NCBI GenBank assembly: GCA_025769875.1
Contig: JAGFNK010000046.1
Span: forward strand, 1 to 64,000
Reading direction: 5' to 3'
From: Russula earlei
Lineage: Eukaryota; Basidiomycota; Agaricomycetes; Russulales; Russulaceae
DNA length: 64,000 bases
The translations under genes and the position numbers were made by a program. This document shows, one piece after another, positions 45,687 to 58,246 of the stretch. Every line of letters begins with the position of its first letter. The first letter of the stretch is position 1. Below the pieces are notes generated by a model. It saw only the letters and a program-made list of their open reading frames with translations. It was not told the origin of the DNA and ran no database searches.

Positions 45687-48646
45687 CTACGGTCGCAGCA
45701 CCGCGCCTCCAATTATAGGGCTGCGCGAAGGCTCGCTCAATAAACCCGAATGCCCTCTTGCCTGCGCTCGCAGCATTTCAACCATTGCCTTCAGTTCTTC
45801 GATCTCGTCCTTCAGTTCTACATTTTCCCCATGTAGCTTGGCGTTTTCCTCTCTTAATCTAGAAAACTCCGTGCCGGAAGACGTTCTGGGCGTCCTATGT
45901 GGCGCTCTGTTAGGAGTCAGCTTGAGCCTTGCCTCCATCGTTTGGATCTGCCGCCGGGATGTCCTGGTAGTACACAGACGTCTTCTCAGTGAAACACGTG
46001 CTTCGAATGAATGAAACCTATTCTCACCGTGCTTGTTCCTCCATCGCGCTGTGCGTCTTTTCATACGCGTCTAGTCGTAACTCCATTTTCTTGTACTTGC
46101 TGAGCAGTACCCTCATCGCCTCTGTCTGTTCTTTGTATTTCTGCACATCCACGTCCCTGTGATCATTCGTCAAACAGAAATCAAGTGGCGTAGGGAATTC
46201 CGTTATATCACCACAATCGTTGCATCGTTGCATGCTGCTCAATCCGCTGTTCGTAGTCCTTTAATCGCGCAACCTTGTGTTCTGTCTCCTTGATCGAAGT
46301 CCGCAATTGCGATTCCCGCCGTTCTGCCTCGGCCAGGAGATTCCCCTGAGCTACGAATTGTGCCTGCAAACCATTGTGAATCGCTCTCGATATCATCCAC
46401 AAGAGAACAATGAACCGACCCGAAGCTCCTTCTCCGCCAAGCGCAACGCCGCCGTTTCAGAGACCCAATTTCGCTTCTGTTCCCTCAGATCTTGCAATTT
46501 TCGGCTCAGTTCAGCGTTCCAATCCGCATACTTCTTTTTGGTCATCTCCGAATGCTCCGTGTGTTCCTTCAGTTTTCGCTGTAAGCTGCCGATTTGCACC
46601 TTGTTCTCGCGCAACTTGTTGTGCTACTCGGGCGTGGTGGGTATGCGGCAACGGTGAAGATTGTCAGTCGAGGGGCGCACCAGATTCTGTCGCTCCACCT
46701 CCGCATTGCGGCTCGTGATCCTCTGTTCAAACAGTCTCCCAATTTGTCTCACGTTCTCCCTTGCAAGCCACAATTCGAAGTTTAGCTCGTTCCTTAGTAA
46801 TAACACTTCCCGCTGGAGCCCCGCAATCGCTTGTACAACGCTGCTTCCCGGTTCGGGCTTCCCCGGGCTCTGCAGCCTGGCATCGGCTGGGAACAGCGAA
46901 TATGGCCAGATAGGTGTCGGGTCAACAATATCGACGTCCAGGCGCGATTTGAGTGCGATGGAAGTATTGACCATATCTTGGAGCGAGACCCGTGGCTTGC
47001 TATGGATCTCGACGGTCTGTATTGGGGGAGTCGAGTTCATGGGTCCTAAGCCAGCATCGCTGGTATCTACCGATAGTGGAGCAGTGATGTTGTCGTTAAA
47101 TTCAGCAAGGAGAGCTGTCTCTGGCCTTTCCTTGCCATTTGACACCACATGCGAGTGTCGAAGCTCGAGCAGTAAAGCTTCTGCGACTACCCTATCTGTG
47201 TCATATTGCGAGAAGAACCCGGGCTCGCTAATCTCGCTTTCCGCACGACGCCAGATTAGCTGCGGGTGAGTGACGTGCTGCCTGAGCAGGAGCTGGTCGC
47301 GAGGAATCATCAACTACACGTAGTACCATACCCGACCGAAAGTCGTACCTCGCTTTTGGTTTTTATCTGTTCATGATCCAAGGCGTCTTCCCAATCCACA
47401 GCGTAGGGTCTTTCTACATTCCTCTCGCTGAGGTACCCAACGGGGTCGCGCAGAAATGCGATGAGATTGCACGGGAAGAGGAAATACAGGAAAGTGAAAT
47501 ATCGCTGGGAGGAGGGCGGTGCTGCCGTCGAATCAAATGATAAGTCGAGGCGTTCCCATTGAAGATCCGGGTTCACATCCAGAGCTCGGCTGACATATGT
47601 GGCCTGTCCGAGGTATTCTTCCTCGAACATACCGTGTTCCTCGTCAGATGTAACACCCTCCGGGGGTGGGGAGTGCGTCGATGCGGGCGGAGCGTCCTCG
47701 GGCCAACAAAGAACACGCGCAAGGATGGCAAAAAGATGGGGAAGTAAACGCTTGAGTGCGGAACAGTCCTTGACGGCGAACATGGGCAGTAATTTGGTAA
47801 GCGTCGTGAGGCTTATGGTACTTGCGGTCGGGGAGTTGTCGACCAGGAGCGAGGTGAGGATAGAAGACATGAGAGGGTGTGAGGCCAAAACACTCGCAGT
47901 GCCGTTCGAAGAGCGGTTCGGTAGTGTACCGATTGAGTAGACCAATTAGCTGGAGGCGCGAGGAGGGCGACGGGAAGCAGTGAAAAACCTGCATCAAGAA
48001 CGCCTGCGCGGCGCAAAACCAGATTTTGTCACATTCAAAACTCGATGAGATGAAATCAAGAGCGCACCTCAGGTTGATCCATGCCGAACGCGATGAGGAT
48101 ATCCTCGAGATTTTCCTTCCATATCTTCCGCTGATCGCGCTGCTCCCTCGGCAGGTCCGCCCACTCCAGCACCTCTTCGGCGGATGCCTCATTGGATGCG
48201 TCCAAAAGGTAGAGGTCCAATATCCGTCTTCTGAATTCGCCCTGTATCTCGGGGTGCCTGGTATCGGGCTTTTCCAGTGCCACGACGACGAGGTCCTTCG
48301 CTTGGCTGATCGCGTTGTATGACAACCGGGGTCCACGCAACGCCGGCCGCAGCACGAGATCAAACCAGGTGGAAATGAGAGACGTGGAGGAAAGCACTGG
48401 CTCGAGATGGCGCAGCACAGAAAGGAGGGCCTCTGTTTGTAAACTTTCGCTGAGGTCAAGCGTATCTCGGATCACTTGCAGTTCATTCTCGAGTTGGCAG
48501 ATCGAAACGTCGGGTTCATCTGAAGCGTTGCAGTCAGAGACGAAGTTGTCGACGAGAGTGAAAACCTCCTGGGCGGATAAAGCCTGCGAGGATCCCTCAA
48601 GGTAGAGGCGTAGCTGACGGGAGATCTCTGTCATTGTCATTGTCAT
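45687..48646 (-). CDS. TSC1: Hamartin (TSC1) homologue, Rheb/TOR pathway scaffold
   Basis: Partner of tuberin in the TSC GAP complex that restrains Rheb and TORC1. The N-terminal helical repeat part starts near 48646 (MTMTEISRQLRLYLEGSS) and includes LASHPLMSSILTSLLVDN, LLPHLFAILARVLCWPED and the hamartin signature YFTFLYFLFPCNLIAFLRDP. The C-terminal half is coiled coil (REQKRNWVSETAALRLAEKE, ENAKLHGENVELKDEIEELK) and ends at 45687. A +1 break occurs at 47902-47903, between LFER and the LASHPLM helix. The first Met is one of three alternatives. Confidence 0.85.
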
Positions 48647-48774
48647 CAGCAACGGGAAGTGTCGGCCGTCCAGCGCCCGCCACCCATCGACTCGACCCAG
48701 AGCGCACATGACCATGCATGGATGAACCTAGCTAGATATGACAGAACAAGGCCAGCAGTACACAAATATTTTTC

Positions 48775-51362
48775 TTATTCCTCTCTTCCATTGCTCTTCT
48801 CAACCGCTCGTAACTTCTGCAAATCAGCATAGGACCCGCGTCGACTTTGAACCTCTGAAGTCGTTCCCTCGGGAGGTGCAGCTTTCAGTATGTTATCGTA
48901 ATCTCCTTCATCTTCGTCATCGGAACCCCTTGGAGACGCAGCTCTGCTCACTTCGCGACTTGCCTCGGTACTGTGACTCCAGCCAAAGAGGCGTTCATCG
49001 AGCCAAGTCTTGTCACAGCATAATGAATCTCCTCATCTGTTGCACACACAACACGGGCACGTACCATAGGGTGCGATAGCAGATCACCTTGCGCATCGAC
49101 GATGCCCGCTCCGGTCTTTCTCCCCCATAACCCTTGTTTACCAGACGAAGGGGGCACGCTTGCAGATGGGACAAGAATACGGTACTATTAAGGAAAAATT
49201 AGCATTCCAGATGGCCTTAACGTGATCGAGCTAATACCTTATCGAAATCGTCCCAGATCTGGGGCCCGAACTCGTCGATAGCTTCACCAAGTTCCTTGGC
49301 CAATTCTTGCCGAACTCGCTTCAAGTGATCCAGGTAGCGATCCTTTCCAGGGATGAGAGCAATAATAAGAGGGCCAAGCGATCTACAAAGTAACTGAGCT
49401 GACTGATGGGACATGTGTGATAGCGCGACCAACTTGAGCACATCCATACCGGCTTCACCGACTTTGAGAGTCCCATAGCCAATGAATGGAAGAGCGAGCA
49501 ATACGAGGAAGGGCGTCCAGAGAATCGTATTCAAGGATGCGTCTGCTTTGATAGCAATTATAGTGGCAATTATGGCGTAGGATAAATAGAGGGCCGGAGT
49601 CATGACAAGCGAAATCAAAACTTTCCACGTTGCGAGGACGTCTCGGCCAGCGACCTTTACTACTGAGGCGGCGAGAGCCTCTACTAACATATGAGCACCT
49701 GAGACATGGGATGATGCAAGATTCCATGACGGCACCTTTGGCCTTGATTTTGGACACCACCGATGCTGTAACAAAAATGGGCGCGTGTAATACCACTCCA
49801 GGCAACGAAACGACTATCCAAACTTGTAAGAGGGCAATGCGATAAAGCAAGAGTCCAAACGTCTTCCAGCTGGCCTTCTGGGCTCGTGGAACCTGCAGCA
49901 ATGTTATTCGCAAAGGTTATGAATAATGTTTGGCATACCTGATGGTCTCGCAAGCCCAAATCTCGGAGTAGACGGTTGTATTTTATCACCTTTTCACGTA
50001 AAGCTTGAATACGGGGTTCATCCTTGAAGCAGCTGTATGCGAGCAGGAAACGCTTGTTCAGTTCGACAACCTGACCGAGGGTAAGGTGCTGTCCGGGGGG
50101 TCGGTAAAGTCGTCGCGCCGCTTGTATGAGCTGCCAAGGAGATAACTCGCACAAGGAACGGTCAGGCCCGGGGATATCACGCACCATGAGAGTGTCATAA
50201 TCCGGTGCGCGCACTGTCACAGCCTTAAGAGCGTCGTAAACCTGATTCAAAAGCGTGGACACAGCCTCTCGCTTATCCGAGCCACCGTTTTTGAACTTGT
50301 CAACTAGCTCAGTCGAAACATCCACAGGAGGACCGAACTCCACAACTGCACGCGAGCGGAAGCGGTGGGCATGAAAATAAGACAGTCCGACCGGTACAAT
50401 CTTCACTTTCACATCGGGGCGGCCTGCCATCGCGCCCAAGGCCATCATTGAGAAGCCAGCCTTCAAAGGAAGAAGATCCGTTCGGTCGTGGCTACCACCT
50501 ACGTTTCGACTAAGCATCCCGCATGCCATGTCCTGTAATAGGCACCTACCCTCTGGGAAAATCGCAACGCAACCGTCTTCCCACAATTGTTGGTAGACGT
50601 ACTGAAACATTTCATTGTGATCGACATACGGGAGCGTGCTGAAAGTTAGACCATCTATGCCTTGTGACTTGGCCTCTTCGGCCTTTTCTCGGACAAGTTT
50701 CGTATATTTTTCTGTCTCGGTTTGAAACTCGCCCTTGGTTCGCAGCTTGGTATCAGAGATAACCTCGGCCACTTCAGCCACGGCGGAGCCGACAGCCTTG
50801 GACAACATAATTTGCATCTTTGGCTTCAACTCCTCGAGAAACTTGGTACCTTCTCCGAGGACAAGACAAGGGTCATCTGGTGACAGGTGCAACTTTCCCG
50901 TCCCAACTTTGGCGGAGTCTGCAGCTCGCACGACAGGTACTAATACAGGGTCAACCCGACAAAAAAATAGTAAGGTATATGCGCACTGCTTGACAGACTC
51001 TTGGCGAGAAACCCTACAACTCTCCGTGTCATACTCTTGGCAGCGACCAAGAACGAAGAGCGTCGCCCTGATTCGCGGAAGACCATCAACGCAAGGAGAA
51101 GATCGAGGAACTACGAGACCTCGTCGCTTCAACACAACGACTTATCCGATTCAAGAGTAACAAGTCTTACTTGGTTACTATGAGGGGCACCGACAAATAT
51201 TACAGGACCTTCGCGGGGGATGTTGAATGAACCCCGAGGGCGGACTTCACGGAAGAATACCTTGACGATGCCGCGAAAGAAGAGAAGGGCAAGATCATAT
51301 GCAAACATGGAAGAAGCATCTTGAAGTTGACTAGAGTGAGCCGATGATTTACTACCAGACAT
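48775..51362 (-). CDS. Glycerol-3-phosphate/DHAP acyltransferase, Gpt2/Sct1 type
   Basis: It acylates glycerol-3-phosphate to lysophosphatidate in the ER, the first step of glycerolipid synthesis. MSGSKSSAHSSQLQD leads to EGPVIFVGAPHSNQ-FLD (motif I), the substrate motif IFPEG-GSHDRTDLLPLKAG (split by an intron), VKIVPVGLSYFHAHRFRSRA, then membrane segments (LLLYRIALLQVWIVVSLPGV; LYLSYAIIATIIAIKADASL). The acidic tail TWLDERLFGWSHSTE ends at 48775. Intron joins are in phase. Confidence 0.9.
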
Positions 51363-51688
51363 GATATAGGAGTTGTGAGAGACGAGCTCTTGCAAGTTAA
51401 GAGACGCCTGACTGAAATGCCCCAACGAATGGGAATACGGGTTGCGGCAACCGGCCCGTAAGACTTGCTTTGTCATCAGATGTTCCTGATCCGGCCATTT
51501 GCCCACTCTCCACGTCGCTGACGACGAGCGTAACACTCAACGCCACAAGCTTGAGAACAAGGTAAGGTAGCTTTTCCCATCGTGAGGGGTCCTTTTAAGA
51601 TAAGAACATACTGAGCGAGTTCACCGAATGGGGTGGATGGGCCCTCAGTAGTTCCGATGCACCATGCTTACGCATCTTGTACGCGTAG
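51363..51688. other. Intergenic region between divergent genes
   Basis: 326 bp between the acyltransferase start (-) and the EGD2 start (+). It contains an upstream in-frame Met for the minus gene but nothing else recognisable. Likely a bidirectional promoter region. Confidence 0.4.
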
Positions 51689-52444
51689 ATGTCTGCCACC
51701 ATCGAAGAGGTTACCTCTGACCACTCCGACCACGAGGGTCACGATCACGCCCACGATGACGATCACGAGGAGGATCCCACTTCCGCTGCCGCCCTCGAAA
51801 AGATACAATCACGTTCCGAGCGCAAAGCCAGAAAAGCGCTATTGAGCTTGGGTCTTAAGAAAGTTCCTGGTATCACACGTGTCACCCTCCGGCGGCCAAA
51901 AAACGTATGTCCATTTTTTCGTCGTCGTGCATGGGGCATCATCGGTTTCGCAGCTTTTATTCGTGATTGCATCTCCCGATGTGTTCAAGTCCCAAAACAG
52001 TGACACGTACATTGTGTTTGGTGAAGCCAAGGTTCGTTGAGAAAAGCAGTTCACCCCTCCGAGGCTTATGCATGATGTCTCGAGTAGATGGAAGATATGA
52101 ATGCTCAAGCCCAACTGAGTGCTGCGCAACAATTGGCAGCGACCGGAGCGGGAAGCGGGCCCGCGCTCGAGGTCCCGGGGATTGGCAAAGATGGCGATAA
52201 CGATGAGGAGGTCCCTGAACTCGAGGCACCTGAGGATGACGTGCCCGTCGACGAGACAGGTGTAGATCCCAAAGACATCGAACTCGTAATGGCCCAAGTC
52301 GACTGCTCACGAGCAAAGGCCGTCAGGGTATTGAAAGAGAACAGTGGCGATCTTATCAACGCGAGTGTGTCTATTCCCGTTCGCATTTGTTAATCGACCT
52401 CTGACTTCTTATTCTTCCTGCTAGTTATGGCGGCGAGCGAGTGA
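51689..52444 (+). CDS. EGD2: Nascent polypeptide-associated complex subunit alpha
   Basis: Ribosome-bound NAC-alpha protects emerging chains. The acidic/His-rich start [20 protein letters not shown] is followed by the NAC domain ([62 protein letters not shown]), an acidic linker, and the C-terminal UBA domain ([34 protein letters not shown]). A last exon ends MAASE at 52444. Introns are phase-consistent. Confidence 0.95.
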
Positions 52445-52572
52445 TCCTGTGGGCTCGGTTTGTACTTTTGTAAAAAAAAAAAGGTTCATAACCGTGCCAA
52501 CCCTCATTCTCCCGCGATTCGCTTGTCAATCAGAGCGACGCAGTAATAGCATGCCCCACAACCTCCTGCATT

Positions 52573-53668
52573 TTATCTTTGCCACCGCTGCAGCTCGACA
52601 TAATAATTTGATCGTTCCCAACCACTCGAGACAATCTCAACTCCGTCTGTGACATTGGTTTGATCGGCGTCGTCATTTGAGGGACGGCCAACCCTCAACC
52701 CCATTTCCTGAGCGGCATTTTGTACCAACCCGAGAAGTTCACCCTTGGAAAACATGTGATAATATCGCCGTATTGCATTTGGCGTGTTCTTTGATATGTT
52801 TCGAGACTGCCCCGTCGTTGGTACTTTGGAGATTGCATTACCCGAGACCAAGGAAAGAACCCATGGTACGAAAACATCTTGACCACTTGCGGGGGATTCT
52901 TCGCCCCCGTCTGCACAAGTTCTGACTTGGCCTGGCACTGGAATAGTCCTTTTGGAATGTTCATCCTGTTCGATGGCCCAGACGTAGATCAGAATACGAC
53001 CGTGCGTTGGAGAGACAGGAATCCAGTAATGTCTGGGCTAATAGTTCATATTGAGTTGTGCGAATGAAAAGTCAACAGAGCGGACCTTCACAGCTACCAC
53101 CCGGCGTTCCAATGTTGCCAGATGGTGTATTGTTGCGATTGAAATTGCATAATCCTTGTGTATGATTTTATGTCAGGTGTCAGCCTTTCGGCGGGTGTGC
53201 GAGGGAGCAGGAGCACAAGACACGTACGAAAGCACCTCGTCGCCATCCACGCCCCAGCACGTCGCCCCTTACAACCTCACGAATCTTACCGCTCCCACCT
53301 GCAGTCCTTGCTATGTCGAGCAGATTTTGGCTTCTATCAAGCCCGACTGTCCAAAATTTCCCCGGATAATCAGTGGGGAAATCGAGATATTTCCCGTTAC
53401 CGGTCCCCGAATCGAGCCCTACCCATCCAGCGGGTATGTTCAATAAAAATTTCGCAATGAGGGGCCAGGGCTATCGTAGCTCAGAGTTCGCTGCGGAAGG
53501 CGAAATAATGCCGACTACCTTGTAACGGGTGGAAGAGAAGTGAGACGCGATGTGATCATACACCGCATGCACGTGTCTCTGCTCGTACGCCTCGGGATTG
53601 TCATCGACGACCGTTGCAGTGACCTCCGATGGCATGGGCGTGGTGTTTTCTCCCTCGAACGTGTGCAA
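52573..53668 (-). CDS. TRM9: tRNA wobble-uridine carboxymethyl methyltransferase Trm9
   Basis: It completes mcm5U34 in tRNAs using SAM with Trm112. EQRHVHAVYDHIASHFSSTR is followed by YK-PWPLIAKFLLNIPAGWVG, the SAM motif GLDSGTGNGKYL (usual Cys replaced by Thr), GLDRSQNLLDIA, the DYAISIATIHHLATLERR block, GRILIYVWAIEQDE, QDVFVPWV and the C-terminal YYHMFSKGELLGLV...GWERSNYYVELQRW. The end is at 52573. The start may be 53668 or a Met 33 bases later. A G13 run lies just upstream of the coding region (53684-53696). Confidence 0.92.
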
Positions 53669-53768
53669 ACGTTGTGTGTGTGTGGGGGGGGGGGGGACAC
53701 GGAGTTGCAGATACAGATACAGTGATAACGTGGTTTAACAAGGTAGAATATACGCTCGGGCTGTTGTC

Positions 53769-54430
53769 TTACGATTCAAACCCCATCTCCTGGTCCATCA
53801 GCCCGCGAAACTTGCTGGCGTCAAACGGCGGGAAGGGCACCAGGCTCGACGCGTCCAGATCCATGACGGATCGCGCGAGTTCGCTGTAGGGATCTTCGTT
53901 ATGAAGGCCAGCCAGAGCGCAAAAGCGATTGGGAGAGAGACCCGCACTCACTTGACCCTCGATACCTTTGCGTGTCCCAACTCCCCCATGGCGTGAGCCA
54001 TGTCCTCCTGGTGATTGTCGAGGAGGGTCGGGTTGGGCACGATGATGAGACGTTTGCCCCTCCGCAGTACATCGAGTATGGTTCCCGAGCCTGGATGGGG
54101 CCCCTCGAGATTATGAGAGAGAGCCACCGGCGAGGGAAAAAAAAAAACGGAGAACGGAGAACACAGACCTGCGTGCCCTATGATCAAATCGGCGGCGTCG
54201 TACTCCTCGTCGAGCCTTGGTTTGAACCTCCACACGTCGATGTCCAGCCCGTGCCTGCGCACCTTCCGCTCCACGTCCGTCGGGCCAAACTCATCTACAT
54301 GGGAGTCGCCGCATTGGACGACGATGTCCGAATAACCTTTCTGAATGAGAGCGTCGAGCACGGGCTGAGAGAGCGCAGCGCCAACGAGCGCATCGAATTT
54401 GGTCGAACCGACGGTAACGAGCACGCGCAT
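53769..54430 (-). CDS. ALG13: UDP-GlcNAc transferase subunit Alg13
   Basis: Catalytic subunit that, with membrane-bound Alg14, adds the second GlcNAc of the N-glycan precursor at the cytosolic ER face. It reads MRVLVTVGSTKFDALVGA, QKGYSDIVVQCGDSHVDEFG, YDAADLIIGHAG-SGTILDVL, then LIIVPNPTLLDNHQEDMAHA and, after an intron ending CTACAG, ELARSVMDLDASSL to MGFES. Length is usual for the family. Confidence 0.93.
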
Positions 54431-54552
54431 ATTCTATTTTAAAATTATGCACAAGCTGAAAAAAAAAAAGACATTTGACGAGACAAGGTTACGACGACTC
54501 TCTTTTAACCTTCATCTCCTCATCTCCTACACAAAAAACAAAAACAAAAATC

Positions 54553-55811
54553 ATGGGCTATACGCTATGTGTGTTAGGTGTGCGTGTCTAGCTCATCCCG
54601 TATATCAACCACTGATTGCGATCTCCCTTACAGGGTGTGGAACAATGGGCGTAGCGATAACGTCGGGCGTCCTCGCCAGTCTCGAATCGCAGAGCCCTCT
54701 ACACGGCTTGAGTTCTGGCCTGCCCAAGTGGGAGTCCCACACGCCCGGAACCTCCACCCCGATCAACGTCGCCGACGACGACCCTTCGCTGCCTTCTCGC
54801 TTCGTCGCGTGCGTTAAGCGCGAAGAAAGCGCTAGGCTGCTGCGCGAGAAATTTCGAACCATCCTTGGAGGCGATGCCATCCAAGTCCTCGTCGGACAGA
54901 ACGTTTCTGCCGTGCAGCGGTCCGACGTCGTCTTGCTGTGGTACGTACGCGGTCGGGTGCGCGACACGCCCCTTGTTCATCCTGTCCGTCTGACATGTTG
55001 GGCCAACACACACCTTCCCTTCTAGCTGCAAACCACAGGTGACACACCCCATTCTCAGCGAGGACGGGATCAAAGAGGCTTTGGCAGGCAAGTTACTCAT
55101 CAGCATCGTCACTGGCGTCACCATCGCGCAACTCTCCAGCTGGGTCCTTCCCAGCACGACGGTGGTCCGTGCGATGCCCAACGTAGCATGTCGCGTGCGT
55201 CTACTAACATTCGGCATGATCATGTGGCCATAATAGTCATTGACAGATTCGCGAGGGCATGACGGTCGTCTCGACGCTCTCACCTTCTAACGCAGAGGGG
55301 CTACACAAGCTGATCCTTTTGCAACTCTTCTCTTCCATCGGGCGTTGTCGTTTCCTCGACGAGAGGCAATTCGACGCGTCTACGGCATTATCGGGATGCG
55401 GACCCGCCTTCGCCTGCATATTTCTCGAGGCGATGGCAGACGGCGGTGTTATGATGGGGTTACCTCGAGCAGAAGCTCTAGAGCTTGCGGCGCAATGTGT
55501 GTGCAATGTTTTTAAACATTCAACATGACCCATTTACACGCTTTCTGCTACCCAGCACTGCAAGGTGCCGCTCGTATGGCGTTGCAGCCCGGCTCGCATC
55601 CAGCCCAGATCAAGGACTCTGTCGCCAGTGAGTTGGAAAGAACTTCATTCTCAAGCCATCATCCTGACTCGAGCATCGATCAGCTCCCGGGGGATGTACC
55701 ATCGCAGGTCTGCTTGCCTTAGAAGACGGGCGAGTGAGATCCACGATTGCGCGAGCCATTCAGGTCGCGACAGAGCGAGCTGGAGAGCTTGGGCAATCCG
55801 CACCAAAGTAG
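54553..55811 (+). CDS. PRO3: Pyrroline-5-carboxylate reductase
   Basis: The last step of proline synthesis (P5C + NAD(P)H to proline). A 25-nt first exon gives MGYTLCVLG, joined to CGTMGVAITSGVLASL to complete the GxGxMG Rossmann motif. Then CCKPQVTHPILSEDGI, TVVRAMPNVACR-IREGMTV, SGCGPAFACIFLEAMADGGV, and SPGG-like TPGGCTIAGLLALE. The end, ELGQSAPK, is at 55811. Introns are phase-consistent. Start-to-start distance to ALG13 is 122 bp. Confidence 0.94.
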
Positions 55812-56487
55812 GGACCATCATGTGGCTGTTAAGAAAGCAGGGTTAGCATAAGAGAACGGATACATAGTGAATCGCCAAAAGTATGTGACAAAGGAAAAGT
55901 ATGTACTCCGCGTCGACTCTCTGGGTATCTACCACGAATGGGTGATCACAGGGAGCAACGGAAATCCTAGAACCCAGGACCTTTGTTTGATCTTGCTCCC
56001 GTAAAATGAGAACTATGCGCATGGATTTCAGCGCAGTCCAGAGTGTTTGGGAGCGATGAGACGCAAAGGGATAGACATCAGTGAATCTTCTATAACATTC
56101 CACGGTATCTTGGAGACAGCTAATTTGACTTGAAGGATGAAATGTCATGCGCACCTTCAAATACAAGGGGCAGATGACTTGGTGAGTACATGTACCCCGC
56201 GTGTGAACCGCCTCGCCGTTTGTGTTCGTTCGAGCGGTCGAGGAGGCAAAAATGACGGGCGCTGACAAAGTCAACATATTATCTTGCTCACAAGAATGGG
56301 CACCTCTATGTGGAGAGCAAAAGAGATGCCAAAGTGAAAGGAGCATGCGGTCTCATGATAGCCCTCATAATGATCCAAGGAAACGGGAATGTGTATACTG
56401 GTCGCTGAAGTACATGGAAAACTGTACTGCATCAGGATCACATCGAGCATATTTTGGAGACAACACACTAAACCAGTTTTACATGCA
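55812..56487. other. Intergenic region between convergent genes, 676 bp
   Basis: Lies between the PRO3 (+) and RPT3 (-) stops. Frames on both strands are short and without motif. No RNA gene was recognised. Presumably 3' untranslated regions. Confidence 0.45.
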
Positions 56488-58112
56488 CTACCGATCTGTG
56501 GAGGAAAAGGTCAATATGTATGATGCGTTTAGTAAATCATTTGCGTACAGAACTCGTGTGTCTCGTCGTTTCTCTTGACCGTTTGCTGGTTGGGAAGCAG
56601 AAGTTAGAAAGTGGGCCTATATAACACAAACCAGGCAAAATGAAAGCCACTCACCTTCCAAGCTTCTTCGAAATCGATGGGAAGGATGACATACCGATTT
56701 TTGCGAACAGCTGTAGATTATGATCAATCAAGGTCAACGGAAAGCATGGCTTGGTGGAATACCCTGCAAACCAGCAGCTTGAACGACTGAAGAAATTTCG
56801 GCGGACGATAAGCGGTCCGGCCGCGAAACGTCTAAACGAAGCGATGAGAGGTCATAAAGCAAAGTTTCGGATATCTCACAATCTTCTAGATCTACGTCCG
56901 GACCAAGGTTCATCTTGCTGGTCGTGGTTTGGAAAATTAACCGCCTTTCCCGGCGGGAAGGCAGAGGAAATTCGATTTTTCGGTCCAAACGACCAGGACG
57001 AAGCAGTGCCGGATCAAGGGTATCGTGACGATTTGTGGCCATTATCACCTACATAGAGAAACATGAACATGTGCAGAGTTGGGGGACCGAAGGGTGCTGA
57101 CCGACCTTGACGTTGCTTCCCTGGTCGAAGCCGTCCATCTGGTTCAACAGCTCGAGGAGAATCCGCTGGACCTCGCGGTCAGCGCCCGTTTGCGCGTCGA
57201 ACCGTTTTGTCGCGATGGCGTCAATCTCGTCAATGAAGATGATAGCGGGAGAGTTTTCTCGTGCAAGCCGGAACACATCGCGCACCATGCGCGGGCCCTC
57301 CCCGAGATACTTTTGAACAAATTCTGACCCAACGACGCGGATGAACGCAGCAGTCGTGTGATGTGCGACGGCCTTGACGAGCATGGTCTTTCCGGTACCT
57401 GCGACAAGCCATAAGCGAGCGTACAGTACGCCAAACCGAGCCCGCGTACCAGGAGGTCCATAAAGCAACACCCCTCGGGGAGGGTCGATGCCAATCTTCT
57501 TGTAAAGGTCAAAGTGGGTAAGGGGCAGTTCGACCGCCTCGCGTATTTCCTGCTTCTGCGAGTCCATTCCTCCGACGTCCTGGTACGTCACATCTGGCTT
57601 CTCTCTGCCCCAAGCATCGCAATGGAGCTGTCTGCTTCTGGAGGTAAGATGTCCACTAGTGCATTGGAATGACGGTGCAGAGCGACGCTCGACGAGGGCT
57701 TGAGAAGCTCGCGATCGAGCGTTGAGAGGATGCGAACGACGTAGTTGGAACCCGTTGTTGAGCCGACGATGCCGGTGTGCTGGTCGATGGGCTCGAGGAA
57801 TTGACCGATGACGAGTGGTACGGATTGGATGCGTCGGACTTCTTCCTGTGCACGAATAAGCTCCCGTTTGAGGCTGGCTTGCTCATCCTTGATGTAGCTT
57901 TCTTGGATCTCAAGAAGCTCCAAGTGACGCGAGAGCTTCTTGTACTTGATGTACAGGTCCTCCTCCTGCAGCTCCTGGAAGAGGGCAGTCTTCTCAGGTG
58001 ACGACGGAGTCAAAGGTAGGGTCCTGGATACATTGTCAGAGAAACGAAATGGCCATATCGTCGTACTTGCGCCCACCTCCTTTTGGATCTCCATGCTTGC
58101 GTCGTTGGCCAT
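56488..58112 (-). CDS. RPT3: 26S proteasome regulatory ATPase Rpt3 (PSMC4)
   Basis: AAA+ subunit of the 19S base. [13 protein letters not shown] is followed by a coiled coil and OB part ([20 protein letters not shown]), [19 protein letters not shown], Walker A GPPGTGKT (split by an intron), [16 protein letters not shown] (Walker B), ATNR, and [16 protein letters not shown]. The C-terminus is built by splicing an 8-nt terminal exon (56488-56495) onto HEF, giving the HbYX-type end F-Y-R. The frame breaks near 57597-57606 (GCAGAGAGAAGCC), where one base seems missing between LGA and EKPDV. Confidence 0.94.
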
Positions 58113-58246
58113 GGTAAGAGTGTTGAGGTGAGGTTCGCTGACGCGGCGGGGCGACGCGTCTCGTCACTGCGCGTGAGAAAGTACGAGAGTTGTGAAGACT
58201 TGTGTTGCACTCGAATTGATTGAACTTGAACTTGGCCTTTGCTGTT

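Noticed and set aside
47890..47940. A 37-nt intron instead of a frame break in hamartin
   Set aside because: Too short for the introns seen here, and it would delete residues between the two conserved helices.
31803..58112. Possible functional gene cluster (glycosylation or proteasome genes together)
   Set aside because: ALG3, ALG13, GPI15 and PRE2, RPT3, UBC9 are scattered among unrelated genes, which is normal in a dense fungal genome.
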